Assembly: GCA_947488305.1 (NCBI GenBank)
Contig: CANKZM010000007.1
Coordinates: 1 to 64,000, forward strand
Direction of reading: 5' to 3'
Length of the DNA: 64,000 bases
Source: an uncultured Roseobacter sp.
Lineage (GTDB): Bacteria; Pseudomonadota; Alphaproteobacteria; Rhodobacterales; Rhodobacteraceae
Under the pieces are notes generated by a model. That model was not told where the DNA came from. It saw nothing but the letters and a program-made list of their open reading frames with translations, and did no database searches. Positions 17,883 to 26,407 of the stretch are shown piece by piece. The position numbers and the translations under genes are program-made. Numbering within the stretch: position 1 is the stretch's first letter; every line of letters begins with the position of its first letter.

Positions 17883-17913
17883 ATTCCCTGCCGCCTTAAC
17901 GGTACGGGAATTC
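17881..17913 (+). terminator. Hairpin at the end of the small lipoprotein gene
   Basis: GAATTCCC (17881-17888) and GGGAATTC (17906-17913) form a perfect 8-base inverted repeat around a 17-base loop, starting inside the stop codon. There is no T-run, so it is at best a Rho-assisted terminator or an mRNA-stabilising structure. Confidence 0.35.
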
Positions 17914-18072
17914 ACATAACGCGCCGCCTAGCAACCCCCGTTCGAGTTGTCTCTCGGATGATGCAACACCCCTTATGTCGCTTTCCCGCCATGACCGGTC
18001 GGGCGCGTTTGGCGCGGCTTTTTGCTGTCCGGTAATGCTGTGTGCAGAATTCGGGACAGGGAGTCGTGGCCC

Positions 18073-20574
18073 ATGAAAACGCAAGTAAAAGCTCTGGTTG
18101 TGGGCGGTGGTGCCGTTGGTACCTCGATCGCCTATCATTTGGCCCGTGCCGGATGGGACGATGTGATGCTGTTGGAGCGGGACGAGTTGACGTCCGGGTC
18201 CACATGGCACGCGGCAGGGCTGCTGCCCTATTTCAACATGTCCTATGCCACGACGCACATTCACGACTATTCCATCCGGTTCTACAAGACGCTTGAGGAA
18301 GAGACCGGCCTCAACGCAGGCTTTGCCGTTGTTGGCAACCTGCGCATGGCGCAGACGCAGGAGCGGATGGACGAGTATATGCTCTACGCCTCCACCGCCG
18401 AGACCTGCGGCGTGCCCTACCAATGGATGACGCCCGACGAGATCAAAGCCAAATGGCCTCTCATCCGGACCGAAGACCTCAAAGGCGCGCTTTATCACCA
18501 CACCGACGGCTACATTAATCCTGCGGATGTGACCATGGCGATGGCCAAGGGCGCGCGGCAACGCGGCGTCATGATCGAACGCAAGTGGCAGGCGGATGCG
18601 TTTCATTGGACTGGCACCCACTGGGAAGTCACCGCGACCAAGATGGTTGAAAAAGGCGGCAACCTTGTGCCTTCCGACGAGCAGGTTGTGATCACTGCCG
18701 AGCATGTCGTCACGGCCTCGGGCAACCACGCACAACGCACAGCGAAGATGCTTGGCATCAAGATGCCAGCGATCCCGGTGGAGCATCAGTTCATCGTCAT
18801 GGATCAGGACCCCGAGCTGGTGAAGTTCCGTGCCGAAGGCAATGTCGAACACCCCGTTGTCCGCGATGCCGATGCGCAATCCTACGTTCGTGAAGAGCGT
18901 GGCGGCTGGATCTTGGGTGTTTATGAGAAAAACGCGCCCGCACGCTTTGAATATGGTGTGCCGGACAGCTTCCGGGCGGACCTCTTCCAGCTCGATCTGG
19001 AGCGGATCGAGGAACAATACCTCGCCATGATCCACCGCATCCCGTCCTGTGAGGACAGCGGCCTCAAGGATGATTTCAACGGCCCGATCTGCTACACGCC
19101 GGACGGCAACCCGCTGGTGGGCCCGGCACCGGGTCTGCGCAATATGTGGCTGGCTGAGGGGTTTTCCTTCGGGATCACCGCGGCGGGTGGCACAGGCTAC
19201 TACCTCGCGCAGCTGATGGTCGAAGGCGAGGCCGAGATCGACATGGCGAGCCTAGACCCGAAACGCTATGGCGACTGGATGACCACCGAGTTCGCGGCCC
19301 GCAAGAATGAGGAGTGCTACGACCACGTCTACATCCTGCACCATCCGGATGAAGAGCGCCCGGCCTGTCGCCCTCTGCGCACCTCCCCGGCCTATGACCG
19401 TCAAGCGGCGCGTGGGGCGCAGTTCGGGTTCGTGAACGGTTGGGAACGGCCCAACTATTTTGGACCGCTGGATGCGCCAGAAAATTTTGATCACGATAGT
19501 CGTTCGTTCCGTCGTGGCGGCTGGTGGCAATACGCCATGGAGGAAGCGAAAGCGATCCGCGAAGGCGTGGGCCTGATCGACGCCACCGCCTTTACAAAAC
19601 ACCTTGTCAAAGGACCGGGGGCCACGCAATTCCTAGACTGGTTTACCTGCAACAAGCTCCCCAATGTGGGGCGTATCAACCTGACCTACGCGCTCACCGG
19701 TCATGGCACGACGCGCACGGAATACACCATCGTGCGGCTGGCGGAGGATGAATACTATCTTGTCTCCGCTGGTGCCTGGACGGCCTATGACGCGGATTAC
19801 CTGCGCAAGGCCATCGAGGATAAGGCCCCCGAATTCGGCTATATCGAATGCCACGATGTGACCACGCAATGGGGTGTCTTTGCCATAGCAGGGCCGAAGT
19901 CGCGCGAAGTCCTCAACGAGATCGTCAAGGATGCCGACCCCGCGACTGTCCTGTCCAACAAGCGCTTCCCCTGGCTCACGATGCGCAACATCGAGCTGGG
20001 CATGTGCCCCGTGCGCGCAATCCGCGTGGCCTACACAGGCGAGCTTGGCTGGGAATTGCACCACCCGATCGAGATGCAGAACTACCTTTTTGACCAGCTT
20101 GAAAAAGCCGGTGAAAAGCATGGCATGAAGCTTGTGGGCGCGCGCGCTCAGAACTGGCTGCGGCAGGAGAAATCTTACCGCGCCTTTGGCACTGAACTCG
20201 GCCGTGATGCGACGCCGCTCGAGGCTGATCTGCCGCGTTTCGTGGACCTTGGCAAGGATTTCCACGGCAAGACTAAACTGCAAGAGACCGGCGTCCGATC
20301 CAAATGCGTGACGCTGCTGATTGACGGACCTGAAGACGCGGATCCCTGGGGGCGTGAGGCGCTGTATCACGGGGAAACCCGTGTTGGGCGTCTCACTTCG
20401 GGCGGCTACTCCGTGGCTTTTGGGAAGTCGATCGGGATGGGCTACGTCACCCCTGATCTGGCGGTGCCCGGAACCAGGCTGAAAGTGAAAATGCTCAATC
20501 AGCTGTGGGACGCCGAGATCACCGAAGACAGCCCCTATGATCCAAAGAACGAAAAGATCCGCGTCGACGGCTAA
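18073..20574 (+). CDS. FAD-dependent dimethylglycine/sarcosine dehydrogenase-like protein with GcvT domain
   Basis: An 833-residue two-part enzyme. The N-terminal FAD oxidoreductase has VVGGGAVGTSIAYHLA and GSTWHAAGLL; in the dimethylglycine/sarcosine dehydrogenase family that histidine carries covalent FAD. The C-terminal half is a GcvT (aminomethyltransferase) domain with folate-binding features (YLVSAGAWTAYD, AGPKSREVL, YTGELGWELH), ending in a GcvT-C barrel. It should oxidatively demethylate an N-methyl amine and hand the carbon to tetrahydrofolate. ATG 18073 follows CAGGGAG; the upstream start at 18022 lacks such a site. Convergent with the DUF938 gene, overlapping by 4 bases. Other DMGDH-like paralogues are common, so the substrate stays open. 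Confidence 0.85.
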   Translation: MKTQVKALVVGGGAVGTSIAYHLARAGWDDVMLLERDELTSGSTWHAAGLLPYFNMSYATTHIHDYSIRFYKTLEEETGLNAGFAVVGNLRMAQTQERMDEYMLYASTAETCGVPYQWMTPDEIKAKWPLIRTEDLKGALYHHTDGYINPADVTMAMAKGARQRGVMIERKWQADAFHWTGTHWEVTATKMVEKGGNLVPSDEQVVITAEHVVTASGNHAQRTAKMLGIKMPAIPVEHQFIVMDQDPELVKFRAEGNVEHPVVRDADAQSYVREERGGWILGVYEKNAPARFEYGVPDSFRADLFQLDLERIEEQYLAMIHRIPSCEDSGLKDDFNGPICYTPDGNPLVGPAPGLRNMWLAEGFSFGITAAGGTGYYLAQLMVEGEAEIDMASLDPKRYGDWMTTEFAARKNEECYDHVYILHHPDEERPACRPLRTSPAYDRQAARGAQFGFVNGWERPNYFGPLDAPENFDHDSRSFRRGGWWQYAMEEAKAIREGVGLIDATAFTKHLVKGPGATQFLDWFTCNKLPNVGRINLTYALTGHGTTRTEYTIVRLAEDEYYLVSAGAWTAYDADYLRKAIEDKAPEFGYIECHDVTTQWGVFAIAGPKSREVLNEIVKDADPATVLSNKRFPWLTMRNIELGMCPVRAIRVAYTGELGWELHHPIEMQNYLFDQLEKAGEKHGMKLVGARAQNWLRQEKSYRAFGTELGRDATPLEADLPRFVDLGKDFHGKTKLQETGVRSKCVTLLIDGPEDADPWGREALYHGETRVGRLTSGGYSVAFGKSIGMGYVTPDLAVPGTRLKVKMLNQLWDAEITEDSPYDPKNEKIRVDG

Positions 20575-21218
20575 CGAGACACGACAAAGGCAAGGTTGTT
20601 GGCGGGCATCTCGACCCGTTTGATGCGGGCAGCACCCGCTTGCCGTAACGAGTCTTCGACGTCGGTGTCGTTCTTGTAGCCGATTTCTGGGTCTGCTTTG
20701 GACAGTTGTGCGTGAAAGCGCGCGTCGCCGTCACTGATGAATGTGCCACCGCGCATGAAGGGGCCGTAGAGGATGAAGCGCCCTTCTGGTTCAAGCGCAT
20801 GGACAGCCTCACTCACGACTGTGACCGCCGGTTGGGAGGGGATGAGATGCAGCAAGTTCACAAGTATGATCAAAGACATCCCGGCACGTTCTGCCCCCCA
20901 TCCCGGGCACGTGGCGTCAAGGGTGGTGGCAGGTTCCAGATTGGGCAAAGCCGCTTCCGATCGGTAGGCGTTGATACTGGCGCAGCGGTAATCACTCACG
21001 TCGCTCGGCTGCCAGATCAGACCGGGACAAGCTTGGGCAAAGGCCACCACATGCTGCCCGGTGCCGCTGGCCAGTTCCAGTGCTTTGCCTTGTGCTGGTG
21101 CGTGATCGCGAAGCAATTGACAAAGCACCGTGCTGTTGCGCTCAGCCGCGGGGGCAAAGAGCTTTTCGCCTTGAGTTGCATGCGCGACACTGGCCGTTTT
21201 GGGCAATCTACCTGTCAT
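20571..21218 (-). CDS. DUF938 family SAM-dependent methyltransferase
   Basis: A 215-residue protein with a class I methyltransferase fold: ALELASGTGQHVVAFAQ is the SAM-binding glycine loop, WQPSDVSD the acidic loop, and LIILVNLLHLIPSQ the post-loop strand. The final region (YGPFMRGGTFISDGDARFHAQL) is diagnostic of DUF938. Substrate unknown. Third gene of a coupled operon: its ATG overlaps the FAD oxidase stop by 4 bases. At its other end it overlaps the DMGDH-like gene by 4 bases in convergent orientation. Confidence 0.85.
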   Translation of the reverse strand: MTGRLPKTASVAHATQGEKLFAPAAERNSTVLCQLLRDHAPAQGKALELASGTGQHVVAFAQACPGLIWQPSDVSDYRCASINAYRSEAALPNLEPATTLDATCPGWGAERAGMSLIILVNLLHLIPSQPAVTVVSEAVHALEPEGRFILYGPFMRGGTFISDGDARFHAQLSKADPEIGYKNDTDVEDSLRQAGAARIKRVEMPANNLAFVVSR

Positions 21219-22291
21219 CTAAACCGATCCGGTTTGAGGGCATTGATCGCATCAGCACTCAACCCGCTTGGGCGATCAAACACGAGGTCAGCCAGCAATT
21301 GAGATGCGGCGGGCGCGGTTTGGAACCCGTAACCGCCTTGCCCGGCGCACCAGATAAACGCTGGAGCGTCTGGGTCCGGCCCCAAAACCAGCGACCGGTC
21401 TGGGGCGAAACTACGCAGGCCCGCCCAACTGGCAAGGGGCCGAGTGACTTCGATGGTGACCACCTCCTGATACCGTGCGAGACCCTCAGCCAGCGTTAAG
21501 TCATCCGCCCAGGCGTCATGGGGCTCCACCGGGTCCTCATCCGCCGGAGAGACCAGCAGCGCGCCCGCGTCCGGTTTGGCATACCAGCTTTCCCCCACCC
21601 CAAAGAATAGGGGCCATTGGCTAACGTCGTGGCCGCCAGGTGCTGCGATGCGCGCCATTGAGCGTCGATGGGGCACGATGCCCATCGGGGCGACACCGGC
21701 CAGCTTTGCCACCTCGTCCGCCCAGGCGCCTGCCGCATTGACCAGCAGGTCGCAGTGATGCTCGGCGTCTCGGGTGGAAATCTGCCAAATGCCGTTGTCG
21801 CGCGTGATTGACACGACTTTCTCGTCCAGATGGATGGTCCCGCCGTTTCGCTTTGCCCGCCGGGCAAACCCCTGAAGCAGCTGGTCCGTGTCGATGTCCT
21901 GCGCGTCCGCATGGTAGGCCGCGTATCGGATATCATCAGTGTTCAGAACTGGTACCATCGCAGCGGCTTCAGCGACGGAAATATCGCTCAGGTCCAAACT
22001 TTCGACATCCGCGCGGAAGGCGCTTTCCTCGTGGTCTCGTGCGACGATCATCAAGCCGCGCGGGCTGAGAACGCCGCCGTTTTCATGGGTCAGGTAGTCG
22101 ACGCTCGCCCTGTTGAGAGCCTGAACGCTTGGCGCACCGTAATTCTGTTCGATCAGCGCGGCAGAGCGTCCGGACGCGTGATAGGCCAAAGCGGTTTCGC
22201 CTTCCAGCAAGGTGACGTCGGCATCGTTGGATAGCCTTGCGGCGGCCGATAAACCTGCGATCCCGCCACCAATGATGACGATCCGTGTCAT
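21215..22291 (-). CDS. FAD-dependent amino acid oxidase/dehydrogenase (DAO family)
   Basis: A 358-residue protein with an N-terminal FAD dinucleotide motif (RIVIIGGGIAGLSAAARL), the ASGRSAALIEQNYG segment seen in DAO-family flavoproteins, and a C-terminal IWCAGQGGYGFQTAPA that closes the FAD site. Related proteins oxidise D-amino acids, glycine or other secondary amines in the cytoplasm. It is the middle gene of the operon: ATGA overlaps link it to the aldo-keto reductase before and DUF938 after. The specific amine is unknown. Confidence 0.85.
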   Translation of the reverse strand: MTRIVIIGGGIAGLSAAARLSNDADVTLLEGETALAYHASGRSAALIEQNYGAPSVQALNRASVDYLTHENGGVLSPRGLMIVARDHEESAFRADVESLDLSDISVAEAAAMVPVLNTDDIRYAAYHADAQDIDTDQLLQGFARRAKRNGGTIHLDEKVVSITRDNGIWQISTRDAEHHCDLLVNAAGAWADEVAKLAGVAPMGIVPHRRSMARIAAPGGHDVSQWPLFFGVGESWYAKPDAGALLVSPADEDPVEPHDAWADDLTLAEGLARYQEVVTIEVTRPLASWAGLRSFAPDRSLVLGPDPDAPAFIWCAGQGGYGFQTAPAASQLLADLVFDRPSGLSADAINALKPDRFR

Positions 22292-23226
22292 TCCTGCTCT
22301 TCGATCCGATCGGTTGCAGGGGGCGGTTTCGGGCTGAGGGCTGATATCGCGGCGTAAAGTTCAGGTGTCATTTCAAAATCAAGCGCTGCGAGTGAGGGCG
22401 TTAGCTGCGTCAATGACCGCGCTGAAATGATGGGTGTCGGCGCGGCGGGGTGCGCAGCGGCCCAGGCTACGGCCAGTGTCGCGGGATCGGTGCCTTGCTC
22501 TTGTGCAAAAACCGAAAGATCCTGCGCAGTCTGATGCATCCATTCGAGCCCATAGCGCGCGGCATATGCATTGTCTTCCTTAAGCCGCCCGGACCCGCCG
22601 TCTGCGTATTTGCCTGTCAGCAACCCCCCGCCCAGCGGCGAATAGGGTGCACAGGCCACGCCCATATCGGCGCACATCGGCAGAATTTCGACCTCTGCCT
22701 GCCGTTTCACCAGGTTGTACATCGGTTGCAGGATATCCACCGTGAGATCAAACTCAGCAGCAACCATAATCGCTTTGACCACCTGCCAGGCAGCAAAATT
22801 GGAGAGACCAACGTACCTGATTCTCCCCTGCGCTTTCAGGTCAGCGAAACAAGCCAAAATTTCGCGCAGATCCGTGCCCGGGTCAAAGCGGTGCAGGTAG
22901 AGGACATCGACCATGTCCATCCCGAGGCGCTGTCGGCAAACATCAAAGGACCTGATCATATTTGCTTTGCTGGCCCCGCCGACAGACCCGACCTTTGTCG
23001 CGATCAGCAAGCTGTCGCGCTGTCCCGCAATACAGCGCCCCAACAACTTCTCCGACTGACCGTCGGTATAGACGTAGGCTGTGTCAAAATGCGTAATGCC
23101 AGCCTCTCGACTGGCGTCGAACATGGCCCGTGATGCTGTTTCATCGGCGCGTCCCCCAAATTGCATGGTGCCAAAGGCAAAACGGCTTGCAGGGGTGCCA
23201 TCGAGGCTGGTCAGTATCTTTGTCAT
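22288..23226 (-). CDS. Aldo/keto reductase
   Basis: A 312-residue TIM-barrel reductase. The catalytic tetrad can be seen: Asp in HFDTAYVYTDG, Tyr in the same segment, Lys in IATKVG and His in LYLHRFD. The NADPH site at the C-terminal side reads ISARSLTQL. The ATG at 23226 is preferred over 23268 because the protein then begins MTKILTSLDG, as in relatives. It is the first gene of a three-gene minus-strand operon with a FAD oxidase and a methyltransferase, and is divergent from the ectoine synthase gene with 71 bases between. Confidence 0.85.
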   Translation of the reverse strand: MTKILTSLDGTPASRFAFGTMQFGGRADETASRAMFDASREAGITHFDTAYVYTDGQSEKLLGRCIAGQRDSLLIATKVGSVGGASKANMIRSFDVCRQRLGMDMVDVLYLHRFDPGTDLREILACFADLKAQGRIRYVGLSNFAAWQVVKAIMVAAEFDLTVDILQPMYNLVKRQAEVEILPMCADMGVACAPYSPLGGGLLTGKYADGGSGRLKEDNAYAARYGLEWMHQTAQDLSVFAQEQGTDPATLAVAWAAAHPAAPTPIISARSLTQLTPSLAALDFEMTPELYAAISALSPKPPPATDRIEEQE

Positions 23227-23297
23227 GATCCGAGGCTGGCACGGTGGGATGATCCATGCAACGCTCAATCGTCGTGATAAAGTGCAGGAGTTCAGGA

Positions 23298-23684
23298 ATG
23301 ATCGTCATTGACAAGAAAGACCTTTTGGGCGGTCCACGCGATGCTTCGGGACCGGGGTGGAGCAGCCTGCGGTTGTTGGTCAAATCCGACGGTATGGGGT
23401 TCTCCATGACGGAAACGCATGTCGCACCGGGCGCGGTGCTCGATTTACAGTACCTGAACCATGTCGAGGCGTGTTTTTGCATCGGTGGCCGCGGCGTCGT
23501 GACCGAGACCGACAGCGGCCTGCGCCACGTGATCGAGCCGGGCGTACTCTATGCGCCAGATGCGCATGATCGCCATGAAGTAAGCGTTGAGGGCGAGGAA
23601 CCGCTACACCTGATCTGCGTTTTCTCACCCGCCCTGAGGGGCGACGAAGTGCACGGACCAGACGGCAGTTACGCGGCGGATTGA
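23298..23684 (+). CDS. ectC: L-ectoine synthase
   Basis: A 128-residue cupin that matches EctC over its full length. EctC cyclises N-gamma-acetyl-diaminobutyrate to the compatible solute ectoine in the cytoplasm. The iron ligands known for characterised EctC (Glu57, Tyr85, His93) are present at exactly these positions, in NHVEA, GVLYAPD and HDRHEV. Trp21, Arg25 and Thr40, also described as substrate contacts, are kept. ATG 23298 follows CAGGAG. No ectA, ectB, ectD or ask gene is in the window; the divergent neighbour is an aldo-keto reductase. The last 16 bases overlap the convergent gene at 23669. Confidence 0.85.
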   Translation: MIVIDKKDLLGGPRDASGPGWSSLRLLVKSDGMGFSMTETHVAPGAVLDLQYLNHVEACFCIGGRGVVTETDSGLRHVIEPGVLYAPDAHDRHEVSVEGEEPLHLICVFSPALRGDEVHGPDGSYAAD

Positions 23685-23950
23685 TCGGATTCAAACCCTT
23701 CGACAAAGCGGATGACCTTGCTGCGGCTCATTTCGCAGGGATAAAGACGCGAACCACTGGCAAGAATGTACAGATTGAGACTGATGTAATCCCGCCCTCC
23801 GGTTTCTTCAGGCACCAGCTTCACAGATTTACCGGCAGCGTGGAGTGTCTTGCTGACCGCGTAACGCCGCCCGTCGAAGCATCCCATGGTGGTCCCGATG
23901 GGCAGGGCGGTAAGGGCGCGGACAAAGCTGTCCGGTGCCGCATCGTTCAC
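23669..23950 (-). CDS. Conserved hypothetical protein downstream of plsY
   Basis: A 93-residue soluble protein, family not recognised. The pattern MGCFDGRRYAVSKTLHAAGKSVKLVPEETGGRDYISLNLYIL suggests a compact alpha/beta fold, followed by ...EMSRSKVIRFVEGF. The start is chosen as GTG 23950, which overlaps the plsY stop codon (GTGA) and would be translationally coupled; ATG at 23887 and the far upstream 24043 (inside plsY) are alternatives. It overlaps the 3' end of ectC by 16 bases on the opposite strand. Last gene of the pyrB-pyrX-plsY run. Confidence 0.6.
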   Translation of the reverse strand: MNDAAPDSFVRALTALPIGTTMGCFDGRRYAVSKTLHAAGKSVKLVPEETGGRDYISLNLYILASGSRLYPCEMSRSKVIRFVEGFESDQSAA

Positions 23951-24555
23951 GATTTCTGGCCGATTTTCGGTTCCGTGCCTGCCCTGATCCGCGCGATATT
24001 GGCTCGGTGGCGCCAATAGATCAGCGCGGCGAGCAGCGCGCACAACAGCGCCGCATTACCCGCTCCAAGCGCAAAGGCTAACGGTACGGAGGCCAATGAG
24101 GCCACGAGCGCGCCCATAGAGGAGATGCGAGTGGTCAACGCGCCGACCAGCCAGGCCACACAACAGCCGATCCCAACCGGCCAGGCCAGCGCCAATACGA
24201 TGCCGAGGAAGGTCGCAACCCCCTTGCCGCCTGCAAAGCGCAGCCAGATGGGATAGCAATGCCCGATCATTGCGGCAAAGCCTGCGACCTGGGCTGCGTC
24301 TTCTCCGCCAGCCGCGCGTGCGACCAGAACGGCGACAGCACCCTTGCCCCCATCAAGGATCAGCGTGAGCGCTGCGGCCAGTTTGTTGCCCGTACGCAGC
24401 ACGTTTGTGGCGCCAATGTTTCCCGACCCGATGTCACGCAGATTGCCCAGCCCCATCAGTTTGGCCAGCACCATGCCAAAGGGGATGGACCCAAGCAGAT
24501 AACCGACAAGCGCCCAGAGCGCGATCACAGCGGCGGTATTCTCCAGACCAGGCAT
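23947..24555 (-). CDS. plsY: Acyl-phosphate:glycerol-3-phosphate acyltransferase PlsY
   Basis: A 202-residue integral membrane protein with about five spans. All three PlsY motifs are visible: GSIPFGMVLAKL, then GSGNIGATNVLRTG, and FAGGKGVATFLG. PlsY transfers the acyl group from acyl-phosphate to glycerol-3-phosphate, the first step of phospholipid synthesis, with PlsX as partner. It overlaps the pseudo-dihydroorotase stop by one base, so it is in the pyrimidine operon. Family length is normally about 200 residues. Confidence 0.95.
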   Translation of the reverse strand: MPGLENTAAVIALWALVGYLLGSIPFGMVLAKLMGLGNLRDIGSGNIGATNVLRTGNKLAAALTLILDGGKGAVAVLVARAAGGEDAAQVAGFAAMIGHCYPIWLRFAGGKGVATFLGIVLALAWPVGIGCCVAWLVGALTTRISSMGALVASLASVPLAFALGAGNAALLCALLAALIYWRHRANIARIRAGTEPKIGQKS

Positions 24556-25844
24556 CAGGGTCTCTCGTAAATGCGTTGGCCAGCAACATATGTCGCCAGC
24601 ACCCGGCCTTGCATGCGTGCACCATCAAAGGGTGTGTTCCGGGATTTTGACTGCAAGGTTGCGCGGTCCATCAGGAAAGGCGCATCGGGATCAAAAAGCA
24701 CAAGATCAGCCGGGGCACCTGCGCTCAGCCGCCCGTTGCTGAGGCCGAGCCGTTTGGCCGGGTTCAATGCCATGGCCCGCCAGAGCGTTGGCAGATCAAT
24801 GAGGTCTGCATGGTAAAGCCGCATGGCTGCGGGCAGTAGCGTTTCCAGCGCGACGGCACCTGATGCGGCCTCTTCAAACGGCAGGCGTTTGCTTTCTTCG
24901 TCCTGCGGCGTGTGCATGGAGGAAATGATGTCGATCAGCCCCGACTTCACGGCTTCGGCCACGGCGATGCGGTCGGTTTCGTCCCGCAAAGGGGGCTTGA
25001 GCTTGAAGAATGTCCTGTAGTCCGCCACGTCGAGGGCGTTCAGCGTCAGGTGATGGATCGATGTACCCGCCGTGACATCCAGCCCATTTGCCTTGGCCCG
25101 TTCCAGCGCGGGCAGGGCGCGGGCGCAGGTGATCTGATCGGCATGATACCGCGCGCCTGTCATTTCGATCAATGCAAGGTCGCGGTCCAGTGCCATGCGT
25201 TCTGCCATCGGTGAGACAGCTGGCAGGCCGCGCAGACTTGCGAATTTGCCGGAAGTTGCTGCCGCTCCTTTACTCAGGCCCGGGTCTTGCGGGTGTGCGA
25301 TGACCAGCGCCCCCAAAGCGCGCGCATAGCTCAACGCGCGTGAGAGCACCTTGGTGTCGGTGACCACCCGGTCGCAATCTGTGAAGGCAACGGCGCCTGC
25401 GTCCATCAGAAAGCCGATCTCGGTCATCTCACGGCCCTCGCGCCCCTTGGTGAGCGCAGCCATGGGCAGCACGTTCACGGGGGCGGCTTCATTGGCGCGT
25501 CGGGTGACGAATTCCAGCGTTTCGGGGCTGTCGATGGCCGGTGTGGTATCGGGGCGCGTGACCATGGTGGTGACGCCCCCGGCGGCCGCGGCCAGCCCGG
25601 CAGATCGGTAGCTTTCCTTGTGACGCTCGCCCGGCTCACAGACCTTGACGCCGATATCGACGATGCCCGGGGCAAGGTACTTCAGATTACAGTCGATCAC
25701 CTCACCCGTTTCGCCGCGAAACGGATTCGTTTTGTTATCAAAGACTTGTCGGATCAAACCTTGAGAAACCGTAACCGCACCGACCGATACACTTCCGGCT
25801 TCGGGATCCACAATGCGGGCATTCACGAGATGTAGATCAGTCAT
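24555..25844 (-). CDS. pyrX: Dihydroorotase-like protein lacking the metal motif (PyrX/PyrC')
   Basis: A 429-residue member of the dihydroorotase family. Active class I enzymes have D-x-H-V-H-L-R-E-P-G for metal and carbamoyl-aspartate binding; here residues 63-72 read DIGVKVCEPG, so both histidines and the arginine are gone. The C-terminal part (LGLSNGRLSAGAPADLVLFDPD) is family-like. In several bacteria such inactive homologues build the aspartate transcarbamoylase complex with PyrB and give it stability, not catalysis. It sits in an operon with pyrB, which supports that role. An active dihydroorotase must then lie elsewhere. Overlaps both neighbours by one base. Confidence 0.85.
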   Translation of the reverse strand: MTDLHLVNARIVDPEAGSVSVGAVTVSQGLIRQVFDNKTNPFRGETGEVIDCNLKYLAPGIVDIGVKVCEPGERHKESYRSAGLAAAAGGVTTMVTRPDTTPAIDSPETLEFVTRRANEAAPVNVLPMAALTKGREGREMTEIGFLMDAGAVAFTDCDRVVTDTKVLSRALSYARALGALVIAHPQDPGLSKGAAATSGKFASLRGLPAVSPMAERMALDRDLALIEMTGARYHADQITCARALPALERAKANGLDVTAGTSIHHLTLNALDVADYRTFFKLKPPLRDETDRIAVAEAVKSGLIDIISSMHTPQDEESKRLPFEEAASGAVALETLLPAAMRLYHADLIDLPTLWRAMALNPAKRLGLSNGRLSAGAPADLVLFDPDAPFLMDRATLQSKSRNTPFDGARMQGRVLATYVAGQRIYERP

Positions 25845-26407
25845 CAGCTTCCCACCCAGAACATCAAAGCGACCACAAAGAAGGCCACCAACAAGGCGAT
25901 CATGGCAATCCGGCCGGACATGGCGGCATCAGAGGGGCGTTTTTTGGGTGCAGGCGCGTCCGGCTCTACCTCTTTGGGCAAGGCCGAAGGGGTGCTGAGG
26001 TCCAATGGAGCGCTAAGGTCGACACCTTCCTGCGCATAGGTTCCAACCAGCGTCAGCTGCGCCGAGGGGTTCAGGCTTTGGGCAAAACCTTTGAAAGCGC
26101 TGGAATAGACAACCAAGACCCACCCTTCGAGCGCGGAGAGTTTGAACCGGTCCGGTTCGACCATAGCGGGCTGCACGCCTGGCCCTTGCAGGAGATAGTC
26201 GGCCAGAGCCATATCGCCGAGATCGGAGAGGGGAAACACCTCGACATGTGCCGGGTTCAAAGAGGCGGCGCCCAGAGCCAGTTCCTGCAGAGACGAGCCT
26301 CCGTTCCCGTCGGAATTGGCCTTGAGCGCCTGCGCCTGCTCCTCACTCATCGAGAGCGAAAAGACGCGAACAACGCCGCTTTCATTGGCTGGTATGTCCA
26401 GTTTCAT
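25844..26407 (-). CDS. Hypothetical protein with C-terminal membrane anchor
   Basis: A 187-residue protein between pyrB and pyrX. Most of it is soluble and alpha/beta in pattern ([49 protein letters not shown]), then a proline-rich linker ([14 protein letters not shown]) and one membrane span at the very end ([19 protein letters not shown]). The orientation would put the main domain in the cytoplasm. The ATG overlaps the pyrB stop by 4 bases and the stop overlaps the pyrX start. Function unknown; the position suggests a link to aspartate transcarbamoylase, but nothing in the sequence proves it. Confidence 0.7.
   Translation of the reverse strand: MKLDIPANESGVVRVFSLSMSEEQAQALKANSDGNGGSSLQELALGAASLNPAHVEVFPLSDLGDMALADYLLQGPGVQPAMVEPDRFKLSALEGWVLVVYSSAFKGFAQSLNPSAQLTLVGTYAQEGVDLSAPLDLSTPSALPKEVEPDAPAPKKRPSDAAMSGRIAMIALLVAFFVVALMFWVGS

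Noticed and set aside
17896-19035. A 379-codon open frame on the minus strand
   Set aside because: It lies wholly opposite the DMGDH-like gene, whose motifs are clear; the minus frame is a mirror of codon bias and matches no family.
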